From Flavobacteriaceae bacterium MAR_2009_75 (GTDB lineage Bacteria; Bacteroidota; Bacteroidia; Flavobacteriales; Flavobacteriaceae), in contig PHTZ01000001.1 in NCBI GenBank assembly GCA_002813285.1, positions 642,501 to 706,500 of the forward strand: a stretch of 64,000 bases of DNA, read 5' to 3'. Positions 1 through 9,994 of this stretch are shown here, one piece after another; within the stretch, counting starts at the first letter, position 1, and the number at the start of each line of letters is the position of its first letter. The notes under the pieces were generated by a model. That model was not told the DNA's origin. It did not search any database and saw only the letters and a list, made by a program, of their open reading frames with translations. A program made the position numbers and the translations under genes.

Positions 1-332
1 TCTTTCCAAAACGTTCTAGTTCATCACTGTTCGAATATCGCGGTCCTACAACCCCGCACATGCCGGAACATGTACGGTTTGGACTAATCCGGTTTCGCTC
101 GCCGCTACTCCCGGAATCACTTTTGTTTTCTCCTCCTCCGGCTACTTAGATGTTTCAGTTCACCGGGTTTGCCTCCTTTCGGATGTCATACCTTCAGTAT
201 AACGGGTTGCCCCATTCGGATACCTGCGGATCATATCGTATGTGCCGATCCCCGCAGCTTTTCGCAGCTTATCGCGTCCTTCGTCGCCTCTGAGAGCCTA
301 GGCATTCCCCATACGCCCTTATCCAGCTTGTC
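1..332 (-). rRNA. rrl: 23S ribosomal RNA, 5' end only
   Basis: The minus strand reads the conserved 5' region of bacterial 23S rRNA: the GGATGCC-like segment, then CTCAGAGGCGA and GAAGGACG, then the GGGGAAUCC-type and GTAGCGGCGAGCGAAA core. The mature 5' end is placed near 332 by alignment by eye with E. coli. The gene continues beyond base 1, so it is partial here. It is the third member of a 16S-tRNA-Ile-tRNA-Ala-23S operon read leftwards. Confidence 0.95.
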
Positions 333-434
333 GCCGTCCTTTTGTTTCGCTATTCTATTTGCGTACTCTTTACTTAAAAAATTCGTGTGTTTTTCTTCAA
401 AGTACATCTCTATAAAAAATGTACCCTGTCCCAA

Positions 435-447
435 TATGTCAATGAAC
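435..447 (-). promoter_or_regulatory. boxA-like antitermination site in the tRNA-Ala/23S spacer
   Basis: On the transcribed strand this reads GTTCATTGACATA, resembling rRNA boxA sequences (TGYTCTTTRA type). The same core occurs in the other spacer and three times in the leader. A role in Nus-factor antitermination is inferred from this repeated placement, not shown. Confidence 0.5.
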
Positions 448-535
448 GTTGTCGTGAGCCACGACAGGCATTAAATGCCTATCCGTCCCATCCACGGTAC
501 CTCGAGAACCAACTTAATCGTCCCCGGGCATCGCC

Positions 536-612
536 TGGTGGAGAATATCGGAGTCGAACCGATGACCTCCTGCGTGCAAGGCAGGCGCTCTAGCCAGCTG
601 AGCTAATCCCCC
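536..612 (-). tRNA. tRNA-Ala (anticodon TGC)
   Basis: The minus strand folds into a complete cloverleaf. The acceptor stem is GGGGGAT paired with ATTCTCC, the anticodon stem is CCTGC/GCAGG with loop CTTGCAC, and the T arm is ATCGG-TTCGACT-CCGAT. The 3' CCA is encoded at 536-538. It lies in the rRNA spacer, the usual place for this tRNA, and is released from the rRNA precursor. Confidence 0.97.
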
Positions 613-632
613 GTCTTTAGAGTATACAGCAA

Positions 633-694
633 TCAGTGTTCAGTATTCAGTCATTATGCTGCGTACTGCGTACTGCGAACTGCGTACTGCAAAC
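633..694. repeat. Two short heptamer tandem arrays in the rRNA spacer
   Basis: Three heptamers of pattern TCAGTNN (633-653) are followed, after seven bases, by five heptamers of pattern TGCGTAC/TGCGAAC/TGCAAAC (660-694, first copy with its leading T at 660). They sit between tRNA-Ile and tRNA-Ala. Length and sequence are seen directly; function is unknown. They are too short and lack the spacers for a CRISPR array. Confidence 0.8.
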
Positions 695-730
695 TGGTTT
701 CCCAACTTCTAAAATTTCCAATGTTCCCTA

Positions 731-742
731 TTCTCAATGAAC
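731..742 (-). promoter_or_regulatory. boxA-like site in the 16S-23S spacer
   Basis: The transcribed strand reads GTTCATTGAGAA, sharing the GTTCATTGA core with the boxA-like sites near 440 and 2690. It lies just downstream of tRNA-Ile. Function is inferred from position and repetition. Confidence 0.4.
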
Positions 743-763
743 GTCGCGCCCTTCGGCACCATG

Positions 764-837
764 TAGTCCCGGGCAGACTCGAACTGCCGACCTCTACATT
801 ATCAGTGTAGCGCTCTAACCAGCTGAGCTACGGGACT
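764..837 (-). tRNA. tRNA-Ile (anticodon GAT)
   Basis: The minus strand gives a full cloverleaf with acceptor AGTCCCG/CGGGACT, anticodon stem CTACA/TGTAG with loop CTGATAA, and T arm GGCAG-TTCGAGT-CTGCC. CCA is not encoded (the sequence after the discriminator A is CAT), unlike the neighbouring tRNA-Ala. This is the standard spacer tRNA between 16S and 23S. Confidence 0.97.
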
Positions 838-1020
838 GTCCCGGACCATCCTCGCGGACGACCGTTTCCTATTATTATTATACCATAGAGACTTCTTCAC
901 ATACTTGCCATATAAACGCTTTTCGGAAAATCGGTTAAGAATACAGAAAGGGGACGGGGCACGGTCGGTGCACCTATCGGCGAGGTCGCCCTTCCGCAAC
1001 ATCGTCGCGGAAAGCTCTAG

Positions 1021-2549
<1,529 letters not shown>

Positions 2550-2677
2550 TGATTCGTATATAATTTCGCGCCAACGCCGATAAAGTCCTCCCGGCCCCGT
2601 CTCTCTATCTGTGTTCTATTCTTTTATTCCAAAATACTTATATGGTAGCTCGCCTTTTCGGCTCGCTATCGTCTCTA

Positions 2678-2693
2678 CAGTATGTCAATGAAC
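2678..2693 (-). promoter_or_regulatory. rRNA leader boxA-like site, copy 1
   Basis: The transcribed strand reads GTTCATTGACATACTG. It lies about 130 bp upstream of mature 16S and downstream of promoter P1. The ATACTG tail is shared with the two further copies at 2856-2870 and 2984-2999. It resembles boxA antiterminator sequences. Confidence 0.55.
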
Positions 2694-2782
2694 TTCTTCT
2701 CTAAATTCCGAGGACCGCCTTTGGCCCTCTCCGCCCCTTGTCGACCCGGCGTCTTACTGCCGTATGTCTCTCAAAGCGGGTG

Positions 2783-2813
2783 CAAATTTACAACTGTTTT
2801 TTTTAACTCGCAA
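2783..2813 (-). promoter_or_regulatory. rRNA promoter P1
   Basis: On the minus strand a TTG (2811-2813) is followed by 20 bp and TAAATTTG (2783-2790), matching the Bacteroidota housekeeping sigma consensus TTG/TAnnTTTG. A T-rich spacer and an A/T-rich tract upstream resemble a strong stable-RNA promoter. This is the promoter closest to 16S. Confidence 0.8.
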
Positions 2814-2855
2814 CGTTTTTTTGATTTTTTTTCGAAAAAAACGTTTTGACGAATC

Positions 2856-2870
2856 CAGTATGCAAATGAG
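2856..2870 (-). promoter_or_regulatory. rRNA leader boxA-like site, copy 2 (diverged)
   Basis: The transcribed strand reads CTCATTTGCATACTG, a diverged form of the copy near 2690 that keeps the ATACTG tail. It sits about 40 bp downstream of promoter P2, consistent with a promoter-leader unit that was duplicated. Confidence 0.35.
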
Positions 2871-2908
2871 CCTCTTTTCCCTAAAACAGCTTGCTGTTTT
2901 TCGGGCTG

Positions 2909-2938
2909 CAAATGTACAACTGTTTTTTTAACCCGCAA
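2909..2938 (-). promoter_or_regulatory. rRNA promoter P2
   Basis: TTG at 2936-2938, a 19-bp spacer and TACATTTG at 2909-2916 on the minus strand match the Bacteroidota promoter consensus. The segment from the upstream CGTTG to the GCAGCCCG after the -7 element is nearly the same as around P1 and, in part, P3, so it arose by duplication. Confidence 0.82.
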
Positions 2939-2983
2939 CGTTTTTCGAAGAAAAAATATTCCGCCGACGCCGCACAAAAAAAA

Positions 2984-2999
2984 CAGTATTCCAATGAAC
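2984..2999 (-). promoter_or_regulatory. rRNA leader boxA-like site, copy 3
   Basis: The transcribed strand reads GTTCATTGGAATACTG, one short step from the copy near 2690. It lies about 45 bp downstream of promoter P3. Each of the three promoters is thus followed by one such site. Confidence 0.4.
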
Positions 3000-3043
3000 T
3001 TCAAAAATCCGAAAAACAAATATAATACCTGTTTTTCGGGCTG

Positions 3044-3073
3044 CAAATGTACACCCCTTTTTCAATTGTACAA
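3044..3073 (-). promoter_or_regulatory. rRNA promoter P3
   Basis: TTG at 3071-3073, a 19-bp spacer and TACATTTG at 3044-3051 lie on the minus strand. The bases after the -7 element (GCAGCCCGAAAAACAG) match those after P2, but the spacer differs. It is the promoter farthest from 16S. Confidence 0.75.
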
Positions 3074-3526
3074 CCCTTTTGAAAAAGGTTTTTTAAACCC
3101 CGGAACGAATACCCTGATTTGCAACGGGTTATTCATGGAAAAAAATATTTTTCGTTTGAAGGGCGTTAAATATAATTCTAATATTTTAATTGAGCAAATA
3201 CTTTATAGTAGCAAAATTCCATTCTCAATCATACTAAAAAAATCATGCAGCACTACCATATCGTTTGGGCAAACCTGACCACTCCATCTCAAGACACTAC
3301 AAACCCAAACCTTTTAAATCCTTAGATATACTATAATAATGATAACTCATAATTTGAAAATTACAATCGCAGAAACAGAACCTATATAAATTCTGAAAAG
3401 TACCAGAACTTTCCCTTCAACTTACAAAGCTGTAATATTCCCCAACTGATCCTACATTAAATGATTGGTTCATATTGTGTGCATGATAAGGGAATACTAT
3501 CTTTGCTTCCCATTTACAAAAACAAC
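3074..3526. other. Intergenic region between rRNA promoters and thrS
   Basis: About 450 bp of AT-rich sequence separates two divergent operons. Reading frames here are short and lack features of a gene. I see no convincing TTG/TAnnTTTG promoter for thrS and no T-box-like element. Confidence 0.5.
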
Positions 3527-5470
3527 ATGATTAAAATCACTCTACCCGACGGTACTTTAAAAGAATTCGAAAGCGGCAGCACACCAATGGATGTTGCAAA
3601 AAGCATAAGTGAAGGGTTGGCCCGCAATGTAATATCGGCAAAATTCAATGAAACCGTTGTCGAAACCGTTACACCTTTGACCGAAGATGGGAGCCTAACA
3701 CTTTTCACTTGGAAGGACAAGGAAGGAAAAAAAGCATTTTGGCACTCGACCTCACACATAGTCGCCCAAGCTTTAGAAGAGTTATACCCTGGTATCAAAC
3801 TGACAATTGGCCCAGCAATAGAAAACGGTTTTTATTATGATGTTGATTTCGGTGATCGGTCTATCTCAGAAAAAGACTTTCAGAACATAGAAAAAAAGGC
3901 GCTGGAAATTGCACGGGGTAAGCATGATTTTAAAATGCGACCAGTTTCAAAAGCAGATGCTCTTTCTCAGTACAAGAATGAAGCCAACGAATATAAGGTC
4001 GAGCTGATCGAGAATCTTGAAGATGGCAATATCACATTCTGTGACCACGACACCTTTACCGACCTTTGTAGAGGTGGGCATATACCCAACACAGGAATTG
4101 TCAAGGCCATAAAAATACTGAACGTTGCCGGAGCTTACTGGAGAGGTGACGAGAACAATACCCAGCTTACCCGAGTTTACGGTATCTCTTTCCCGAAACA
4201 AAAAGAGCTTACCGAATATTTGGCCATGATCGAAGAGGCCAAGAAAAGAGACCATCGAAAATTAGGTAAAGAACTAGAATTATTTACCTTTTCACAAAAA
4301 GTAGGGCAAGGTCTTCCGTTGTGGCTACCCAAAGGCGCCGCATTAAGGGAACGACTAGAGCAATTTCTCAAGAAAGCACAAAAGAAAGCGGGCTATGAAA
4401 TGGTAGTGACCCCTCATATTGGCCAAAAAGAGCTCTATGTAACTTCTGGCCATTACGAAAAATATGGTGCAGATAGTTTTCAGCCCATACACACCCCAAA
4501 GGAGGATGAGGAGTTTCTCTTAAAACCCATGAATTGCCCTCACCACTGTGAAATATACAATACAAGGCCGTTCAGCTATCGTGAACTACCTAAAAGATAT
4601 GCTGAATTCGGTACCGTTTATCGCTACGAACAGAGCGGTGAACTACATGGCCTTACAAGAGTTCGAGGGTTTACTCAAGATGATGCCCATATCTTTTGCA
4701 CCCCGGAACAACTAGACCAAGAGTTCAAAGATGTGATAGACCTATCATTATATGTATTAAGCTCGCTTGGCTTTGACAATTACACGGCGCAAGTTTCAGT
4801 TAGGAACTTAAGTACGCCCGAGAAATACATTGGCTCGGTAGAGAATTGGGAAAAAGCTGAAAATGCCATCATTAATGCCGCCAAGGAAAAAGGACTTTCC
4901 TATATTATTGAACAAGGTGAAGCCGCTTTCTACGGACCTAAGTTGGATTTCATGGTGAAAGATGCTTTGGGCAGACAATGGCAATTGGGCACCATTCAAG
5001 TAGATTATAATCTGCCCGAACGTTTTGACCTCACCTATAAAGGTAGTGATAACGAATTGCATAGACCCGTAATGATACACCGCGCACCATTCGGAAGTAT
5101 GGAGCGTTTTATAGCTATATTACTTGAGCATACAGGAGGTAATTTCCCGCTATGGTTGATTCCAGAGCAAGCTATTGTTCTGCCTGTGAGCGAGAAACAT
5201 GAAAAATATGCTGAAAAAGTTTTAAATTCACTAGAAAATAACGAAATTCGCGCCCTCATTGATGACAGGAACGAGACTGTTGGCAAGAAAATACGAGAAG
5301 CAGAAATGAATAAAATACCATTTATGCTAATCGTTGGGGAGAATGAAGAACAATCAAATACCATTTCTGTTCGCAGACATGGTGGCGAAGATTTGGGATC
5401 AATTTCCCTCGAAGCCTTTAGCGACTTGGTAACTACAGAAATAAATAGTACCTTAAAGTCGTTCAAATAA
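3527..5470 (+). CDS. thrS: Threonyl-tRNA synthetase
   Basis: This cytoplasmic class II synthetase charges tRNA-Thr with threonine. In order: a TGS domain (from [10 protein letters not shown], about 1-62); an editing domain with HSTSH at 73-77 and CRGGH further on; and the catalytic core with the zinc-site MNCPHHC, motif 2 around [16 protein letters not shown] and motif 3 at [11 protein letters not shown]. The C-terminal part is the anticodon-binding domain. At 647 residues it has the usual length. The ATG at 3527 is preferred over one at 3461, because family members begin with the TGS domain and the extra 22 residues are unlike it. It heads the thrS-infC-rpmI-rplT cluster common in bacteria. 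Confidence 0.97.
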   Translation: MIKITLPDGTLKEFESGSTPMDVAKSISEGLARNVISAKFNETVVETVTPLTEDGSLTLFTWKDKEGKKAFWHSTSHIVAQALEELYPGIKLTIGPAIENGFYYDVDFGDRSISEKDFQNIEKKALEIARGKHDFKMRPVSKADALSQYKNEANEYKVELIENLEDGNITFCDHDTFTDLCRGGHIPNTGIVKAIKILNVAGAYWRGDENNTQLTRVYGISFPKQKELTEYLAMIEEAKKRDHRKLGKELELFTFSQKVGQGLPLWLPKGAALRERLEQFLKKAQKKAGYEMVVTPHIGQKELYVTSGHYEKYGADSFQPIHTPKEDEEFLLKPMNCPHHCEIYNTRPFSYRELPKRYAEFGTVYRYEQSGELHGLTRVRGFTQDDAHIFCTPEQLDQEFKDVIDLSLYVLSSLGFDNYTAQVSVRNLSTPEKYIGSVENWEKAENAIINAAKEKGLSYIIEQGEAAFYGPKLDFMVKDALGRQWQLGTIQVDYNLPERFDLTYKGSDNELHRPVMIHRAPFGSMERFIAILLEHTGGNFPLWLIPEQAIVLPVSEKHEKYAEKVLNSLENNEIRALIDDRNETVGKKIREAEMNKIPFMLIVGENEEQSNTISVRRHGGEDLGSISLEAFSDLVTTEINSTLKSFK

Positions 5471-5498
5471 AATTAAGTTTAACTAAAAAGTATTAGTC

Positions 5499-6053
5499 AT
5501 AGCAATAAGAAAAAGATTTAGGCCCCAACCTAGAAGGGAAAATAAGAATCCCCATAATATCAATGAAAAAATACTCGCACCTGAGGTAAGGTTGGTAGGC
5601 GACAATGTTGAAGTAGGTATTTACCCCATTCGAAAAGCACTTGATATAGCTACAGAAATGGGTCTCGATTTAGTAGAAATTTCTCCGAAAGCTGCACCTC
5701 CGGTGTGTAAGATTATGGAGTACAAAAAGTTTCTCTACGAACAGAAAAAACGAGAGAAGGCCATGAAGGCGAAGGCCTCTAAGGTAGTCGTAAAAGAAAT
5801 ACGTTTTGGGCCGAATACCGACGATCACGATTACGAGTTTAAGAAGAAACACGCCGAAAAGTTTTTGAGCGACGGAGCCAAATTGAAGGCTTACGTTTTC
5901 TTTAAAGGGCGTTCTATAGTTTATAAAGACAAAGGTGAGATACTACTTTTAAAGCTAGCTACCGATTTGGAGGAGTTAGGCAAAGTAGAACAATTACCTA
6001 AGTTGGAAGGAAAGCGAATGACAATGTTCATCGCTCCGAAGACTAAAAAATAA
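5499..6053 (+). CDS. infC: Translation initiation factor IF-3, with probable AUA start
   Basis: IF-3 binds the 30S subunit and controls start-codon fidelity. From 5499 the frame reads ATA then [13 protein letters not shown] and [16 protein letters not shown], the conserved N-terminus of IF-3. The C-terminal domain includes [20 protein letters not shown]. No ATG, GTG or TTG precedes this segment after an in-frame TAA at 5484. The first usual alternative, TTG at 5592, would remove 31 conserved residues. I therefore call ATA at 5499 the start (184 residues). Rare start codons on infC are known to let IF-3 repress its own translation. It lies 28 bp after thrS. Confidence 0.9.
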   Translation: MAIRKRFRPQPRRENKNPHNINEKILAPEVRLVGDNVEVGIYPIRKALDIATEMGLDLVEISPKAAPPVCKIMEYKKFLYEQKKREKAMKAKASKVVVKEIRFGPNTDDHDYEFKKKHAEKFLSDGAKLKAYVFFKGRSIVYKDKGEILLLKLATDLEELGKVEQLPKLEGKRMTMFIAPKTKK

Positions 6054-6154
6054 GATTCCGAATCAATTCGGTATATAAGAGTATACTAAACGCTGCCCTT
6101 TTATCAAGGGCGGCGTTTAGCATGAAAAGTGAGATAATCAATAAATAGGAAAAA

Positions 6155-6352
6155 ATGCCTAAACAAAAAACGAAATCCAGTGCCAAGAAGCGTTTTAAGC
6201 TTACCGGTACCGGAAAAATTAAAAGAAAGCACGCTTTTAAAAGCCACATTCTTACGAAGAAGTCTAAGAAGCGTAAGCTTAAATTAACACACGATACCCT
6301 TGTTCATAAATCGGACGAGAACAGTATCAAAGAACAATTGTGTTTAAAATAA
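6155..6352 (+). CDS. rpmI: 50S ribosomal protein L35
   Basis: A small, very basic 65-residue protein of the large ribosomal subunit. It begins [20 protein letters not shown], the typical L35 N-terminus, and carries the [19 protein letters not shown] block. It lies between infC and rplT, the standard order for this operon. Confidence 0.97.
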   Translation: MPKQKTKSSAKKRFKLTGTGKIKRKHAFKSHILTKKSKKRKLKLTHDTLVHKSDENSIKEQLCLK

Positions 6353-6438
6353 TTGTTCACCAGGTAATTTATTAACCATGGAGTCGGGCCTTAAAAAGAG
6401 TGTTATTTAGCACCGCCTGCTACAAAAATTTAAAAGTT

Positions 6439-6783
6439 ATGCCAAGATCAGTAAATGCAGTTGCTTCAAGAGCCAGAAGAAAAAAGGTGATGAAGCAAGC
6501 CAAAGGTTATTTCGGAAGACGTAAAAACGTTTGGACAGTAGCCAAGAATGCGGTAGAAAAAGCGATGCTTTATGCTTACCGTGACAGAAGAAACAAAAAA
6601 AGAACCTTTCGTGCCCTATGGATTACGCGTATTAACGCGGGTGCCCGTATGCACGGTCTTTCTTATTCCCAATTTATGGGAAAAGTAAAAGCGAACGGAA
6701 TTGAATTGAACCGAAAAGTTTTAGCCGATTTGGCCATGAACCACCCGGAGGCGTTCAAAGCTATCGTAGAACAGGTTAAATAG
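6439..6783 (+). CDS. rplT: 50S ribosomal protein L20
   Basis: L20 is an early assembly protein that binds 23S rRNA. The product is 114 residues, starting [16 protein letters not shown] and containing [15 protein letters not shown] and [20 protein letters not shown], all family hallmarks. The ATG at 6439 is chosen because homologues begin MPRS; the 13 extra in-frame codons upstream do not resemble the family. It is the last gene of the operon, followed by a hairpin terminator. Confidence 0.97.
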   Translation: MPRSVNAVASRARRKKVMKQAKGYFGRRKNVWTVAKNAVEKAMLYAYRDRRNKKRTFRALWITRINAGARMHGLSYSQFMGKVKANGIELNRKVLADLAMNHPEAFKAIVEQVK

Positions 6784-6810
6784 TTTTAAGAATATTATCT
6801 CACTTTTAAA

Positions 6811-6840
6811 AAATCCGATTCAATTGAGTCGGATTTTTTT
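6811..6840 (+). terminator. Intrinsic terminator after rplT, probably bidirectional
   Basis: An 11-bp stem (AAATCCGATTC/GAGTCGGATTT, one G-U pair) with an AATT loop is followed by T residues. A run of A on the other side lets it also end the convergent gene at 6839. Confidence 0.85.
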
Positions 6841-7261
6841 ATACTCCAAATGCAGTAATCACCAAGTTTCTTGACCAAGCACCATTTCGGTGCTCACAAA
6901 GATAAATCCCCTGCCAGACTCCAAGATTTAATCTACCTCTGGTAATTGGAATTTGCACCGATGCACCCATGAGAGAACTTTTAATATGAGCGGGCATATC
7001 ATCAGGCCCCTCATAATTATGAAGGTAATAAGGCGCATTTTCTGGCACCATTACATTCATATGACTTTCAAAATCTGAGCGAACGGTAGGATCGGCATTC
7101 TCGTTAATCGTCAAACTGGCCGAAGTATGTTTGATAAACACTTGTAGCATTCCCTTATTTATTTCCTTTATTTCGGGCATAGCATTAAGCACCTCTTGGG
7201 TAATCAGATGAAAACCCCGTTCTTGAGCTTTAAGCGTATATTGTTTTTGATAAAATTTCAT
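6839..7261 (-). CDS. YjbQ/UPF0047 family protein
   Basis: A 140-residue single-domain protein of the YjbQ family. The motifs IKHTSASLTINENADP and the later RGRLNLGVWQGIYLCEHR are characteristic, including conserved histidine and aspartate positions thought to bind metal. Some members show weak thiamine-phosphate synthase activity; the physiological role in most bacteria is unsettled. It is a single gene converging on rplT and sharing its terminator. A TACTTTTG motif lies only two bases upstream of the ATG, which would give an almost leaderless mRNA, so I do not call it a promoter. Confidence 0.9.
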   Translation of the reverse strand: MKFYQKQYTLKAQERGFHLITQEVLNAMPEIKEINKGMLQVFIKHTSASLTINENADPTVRSDFESHMNVMVPENAPYYLHNYEGPDDMPAHIKSSLMGASVQIPITRGRLNLGVWQGIYLCEHRNGAWSRNLVITAFGV

Positions 7262-7331
7262 TACAAAAGTAGCTTCGTATAAATAAACCGTAAAACATTA
7301 TAAATCTACACTATTATCAGAGGATAAAAAA

Positions 7332-7339
7332 TACCTTTG
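7332..7339 (+). promoter_or_regulatory. Promoter -7 element of the HAD phosphatase gene
   Basis: TACCTTTG matches TAnnTTTG 22 bp upstream of the ATG at 7361. No clear TTG is found at the -33 position. It overlaps a possible TTG start at 7337, an argument against that start. Confidence 0.5.
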
Positions 7340-7360
7340 CAACTTTCAAAATCGAATTTG

Positions 7361-8155
7361 ATGGATTTATCTAAAATTAAAATGGTCGTAACCGATATGG
7401 ACGGCACCCTATTGAATAGCAACCATGAAGTAAGCGAACTTTTCTTTAATCTCTATGAAAAATTGAGCGAGAGAAATATCTTATTCGTCGCAGCCAGTGG
7501 AAGACAATACCACAGTATAATAGATAAGCTTAAACCTATTAAAGATCGAATCATTGTAATAGCTGAAAATGGAGGTTTTGCTATGCAAAATGGAAAAGTT
7601 TTGGTTTCTACACCATTAGAGAATGAAGCAAAGCAGAAGATATTGCGCATTCTTGACTCCGTAGAAAACATAAACCCCGTACTCTGCGCAAGCGATAAAG
7701 CTTACATAAGAAACGACTCGAGAGAGTTCGAGAACAAATTAAAGGAATACTATACCGAATACGAGGTTATTGAAAACCTCAAAAATCATAATGGCGAGAT
7801 TCTGAAAATTGCCATTTATCATAACGAAAGTTCTGAAAAATACATCTATCCCGAAGTTTCTCATCTCGAGGGGGAACTACAGGTTAAGGTATCTGGTGAA
7901 AATTGGGTAGATATATCGAGCCCTAATGCACATAAAGGTTACGCTCTGAAAAAGGTACAAGAACTTAATAATGTCACTCCCGAAGAAACTATGGTATTCG
8001 GTGATTATAATAACGACCTAGAAATGATGGCGCTTGCAGAATTTAGCTTTGCTATGGAAAATGCACACCCTAATGTGAAAAACGCAGCTAATTACCACAC
8101 CGTAAGCAACGACAATTTTGGAGTAGAAAAGATTTTAGAAAAATTATTGGCTTAA
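7361..8155 (+). CDS. Cof-type HAD-IIB family hydrolase
   Basis: A 264-residue cytoplasmic phosphatase of the haloacid dehalogenase superfamily. Motif I is DMDGTLL near residue 14. The cap module of type IIB lies in the middle. Motifs III/IV include the lysine of HKGYALKK and the acidic GDYNNDLEMM. These enzymes remove phosphate from small sugar phosphates or cofactors, but substrates vary and cannot be read from sequence. The ATG at 7361 is chosen because the TTG at 7337 lies inside the promoter motif. It is a single gene with no informative neighbours. Confidence 0.9.
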   Translation: MDLSKIKMVVTDMDGTLLNSNHEVSELFFNLYEKLSERNILFVAASGRQYHSIIDKLKPIKDRIIVIAENGGFAMQNGKVLVSTPLENEAKQKILRILDSVENINPVLCASDKAYIRNDSREFENKLKEYYTEYEVIENLKNHNGEILKIAIYHNESSEKYIYPEVSHLEGELQVKVSGENWVDISSPNAHKGYALKKVQELNNVTPEETMVFGDYNNDLEMMALAEFSFAMENAHPNVKNAANYHTVSNDNFGVEKILEKLLA

Positions 8156-8400
8156 GACCGCACCTCTAAGAAGACCTTACTTTTAACAAGTTAAGAAATA
8201 CATGATTTTCTTCGTAGACAAAATCCTTGTTCGTACAATTCACTTTCCACTTATAACCGTATCTCGAATTTTTTCTAGTACGTAAACATTGCTATCTCTC
8301 GTTCCAACAGTGTCTGCTCAATGTTAAGCCCTCCTCCTCCTTTTATCAAAAAATTATCATGAATTTTTATTTAGATTTAATCTTAATTAAAAAAGTGTTT
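8156..8400. other. Intergenic region upstream of the ankyrin/PepSY operon
   Basis: About 245 bp, increasingly AT-rich towards the right, without a plausible gene. The right part leads into the promoter motif at 8401. No operator repeat stands out. Confidence 0.5.
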
Positions 8401-8408
8401 TATATTTG
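8401..8408 (+). promoter_or_regulatory. Promoter -7 element of the ankyrin/DUF2271/PepSY operon
   Basis: TATATTTG matches TAnnTTTG about 74 bp upstream of the first gene. The expected TTG near 8379 is absent, so activation by another factor is possible. Confidence 0.5.
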
Positions 8409-8481
8409 TGCCTTGAACGATTAATATTTTAGAACACCTTAATTGTAATTAGACCATTGACCTTTAATTAAATATTTCAAA

Positions 8482-9987
8482 ATGAAAAAGCACATATTCA
8501 AAACCTTGGTATTGCTGATTGGCCTTACATTAATTCCATTCTTGGGCACTTCACAAAGACAAGCAGAAAAATCTTCCAATACTTTTTTAAACAGAGATTA
8601 TTGGACCACAAAGCCAAGTATTGCCGATATAAAAGCTAATATAGAAAAAGGTCACTCCATTACCGAAGCCAACCGTGGTGGTTTCGATGCTACCACTTAT
8701 GCGATTTTCGGTGGAAATCCTGTAAGTACCATCGAATATCTAGTTTCACAGGGTAACGATGTTAACAAACGTACCCACGATTCTAGAACATATGTTTTTT
8801 GGGCAGCTTCGAACGGCAACCTTGAGGTCGTAAAATATTTGATTAAAGAAGGAGCTAAATTAGACCTTGTAGACTCTCATGGCTATGGCCCAATTTCTTT
8901 TACTGCTGCTACAGGACAGCAAGATACTGCCATCTATGATTACTTTATAGCCAATGGGGCAGATTTAAAAAATGAAAAAGATCATCATGGTAAGAATGCA
9001 TTACTGGTCGCTGCTTCTCGTGGAAAAGACCTAAAGCTGGTCGATTATTTTATTAGCAAAGGTTTGGATATCAATAGTACCGATGACCACGGTAACGGTA
9101 TTTTTCATTATGCTGCACAAGGTGGAAATATTGATGTGCTCAAGCAACTAGTTGAACGAGGAGTTTCTACCGATAAGAACGAAGAAACTGGTGAAAACGC
9201 TATTTTCTTCGCCAGCAAAAGTCGAGAAAGCTCGATTCAGCTTTATAAGTATTTAGAAGGTTTGGGTATCGATGCCAATGTAAAGACCAAAGAAGGGGTT
9301 ACTCCACTACAGAACATTGCCAGTTCGTCAGAAGACCCAAAAGCTTTTGAATATTTCATTGCAAAAGGTGTGGACCCGAATGCGGTCGATAGTGAAGGTA
9401 ATACGGCATTACTCAACGCCGCTCAAAGAAATAAGCTCGAAGTAATTAAATATTTCGCCGAAAAATCTGAGAATATCAATCATGCGGACAAAGATGGGCG
9501 TACAGCCTTGGCCATAGCGGTTCAGAACAATGGTGGCGATGTAGTATCTTATCTTATTTCAAAAGGCGCCGATGTCAATGTCGTCGATAAAAAAGGAAAT
9601 AACCTAGCATATTATTTAATGTCGACTCGCGGCAAGCCACGTGATTTCGACACTAAAGTCGCAGCTTTACAAAGTAAGGGATTCGATTTTAAAAAATTAC
9701 AGGGAGACAATAGTTCTATATGGCATTTGGCCGTTGCTCAGAATAACCTAGATCTATTAAAGAAAGTCAGTGCCTTTGGCAGTGATATCAATGGTAAGGA
9801 TAAAGATGGAAATACGCCCTTGCACTACGCTGCTATGAAAACGGAAAATGCAGCCATTTTAAAATATTTGCTCTCTAACGGTGCCAATTCAAAATCTACC
9901 ACAGATTTCGGTGAGACAGCGCATGATTTGGCAAGTGAGAACGAATTACTCTCAAAAAACAAAGTGAACCTTCAATTTTTAAACTAG
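8482..9987 (+). CDS. Secreted ankyrin-repeat protein
   Basis: A 501-residue protein with a cleavable signal peptide (MKKHIFKTLVLLIGLTLIPF, cleavage near GTSQ), so it should act in the periplasm. The rest is almost entirely ankyrin repeats, recognisable by recurring patterns such as NGNLEVVKYLIKEGAKLDLV, DGRTALAIAVQNNGGDVVSY and DGNTPLHYAAMKTENAAILK. Ankyrin arrays bind other proteins; the partner is not visible. It is four bases upstream of a DUF2271 gene and in the same direction as a PepSY reductase, so it may scaffold or inhibit that electron-transfer system. That role is inference. Confidence 0.85.
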   Translation: MKKHIFKTLVLLIGLTLIPFLGTSQRQAEKSSNTFLNRDYWTTKPSIADIKANIEKGHSITEANRGGFDATTYAIFGGNPVSTIEYLVSQGNDVNKRTHDSRTYVFWAASNGNLEVVKYLIKEGAKLDLVDSHGYGPISFTAATGQQDTAIYDYFIANGADLKNEKDHHGKNALLVAASRGKDLKLVDYFISKGLDINSTDDHGNGIFHYAAQGGNIDVLKQLVERGVSTDKNEETGENAIFFASKSRESSIQLYKYLEGLGIDANVKTKEGVTPLQNIASSSEDPKAFEYFIAKGVDPNAVDSEGNTALLNAAQRNKLEVIKYFAEKSENINHADKDGRTALAIAVQNNGGDVVSYLISKGADVNVVDKKGNNLAYYLMSTRGKPRDFDTKVAALQSKGFDFKKLQGDNSSIWHLAVAQNNLDLLKKVSAFGSDINGKDKDGNTPLHYAAMKTENAAILKYLLSNGANSKSTTDFGETAHDLASENELLSKNKVNLQFLN

Positions 9988-9994
9988 TACTTTG

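Noticed and set aside
660-694. Possible CRISPR array
   Set aside because: Heptamers are contiguous without spacers, and no cas genes are in the window.
3074-3526. T-box riboswitch ahead of thrS
   Set aside because: No T-box sequence or terminator/antiterminator pair is visible; T-boxes are typical of Gram-positive bacteria.
3514-5466. Minus-strand frames up to 143 codons opposite thrS
   Set aside because: They are antisense shadows of a strongly conserved gene and show no family motifs.
7264-7271. TACTTTTG as promoter of the YjbQ-family gene
   Set aside because: It ends two bases before the ATG, so the transcript would start in or after the start codon.
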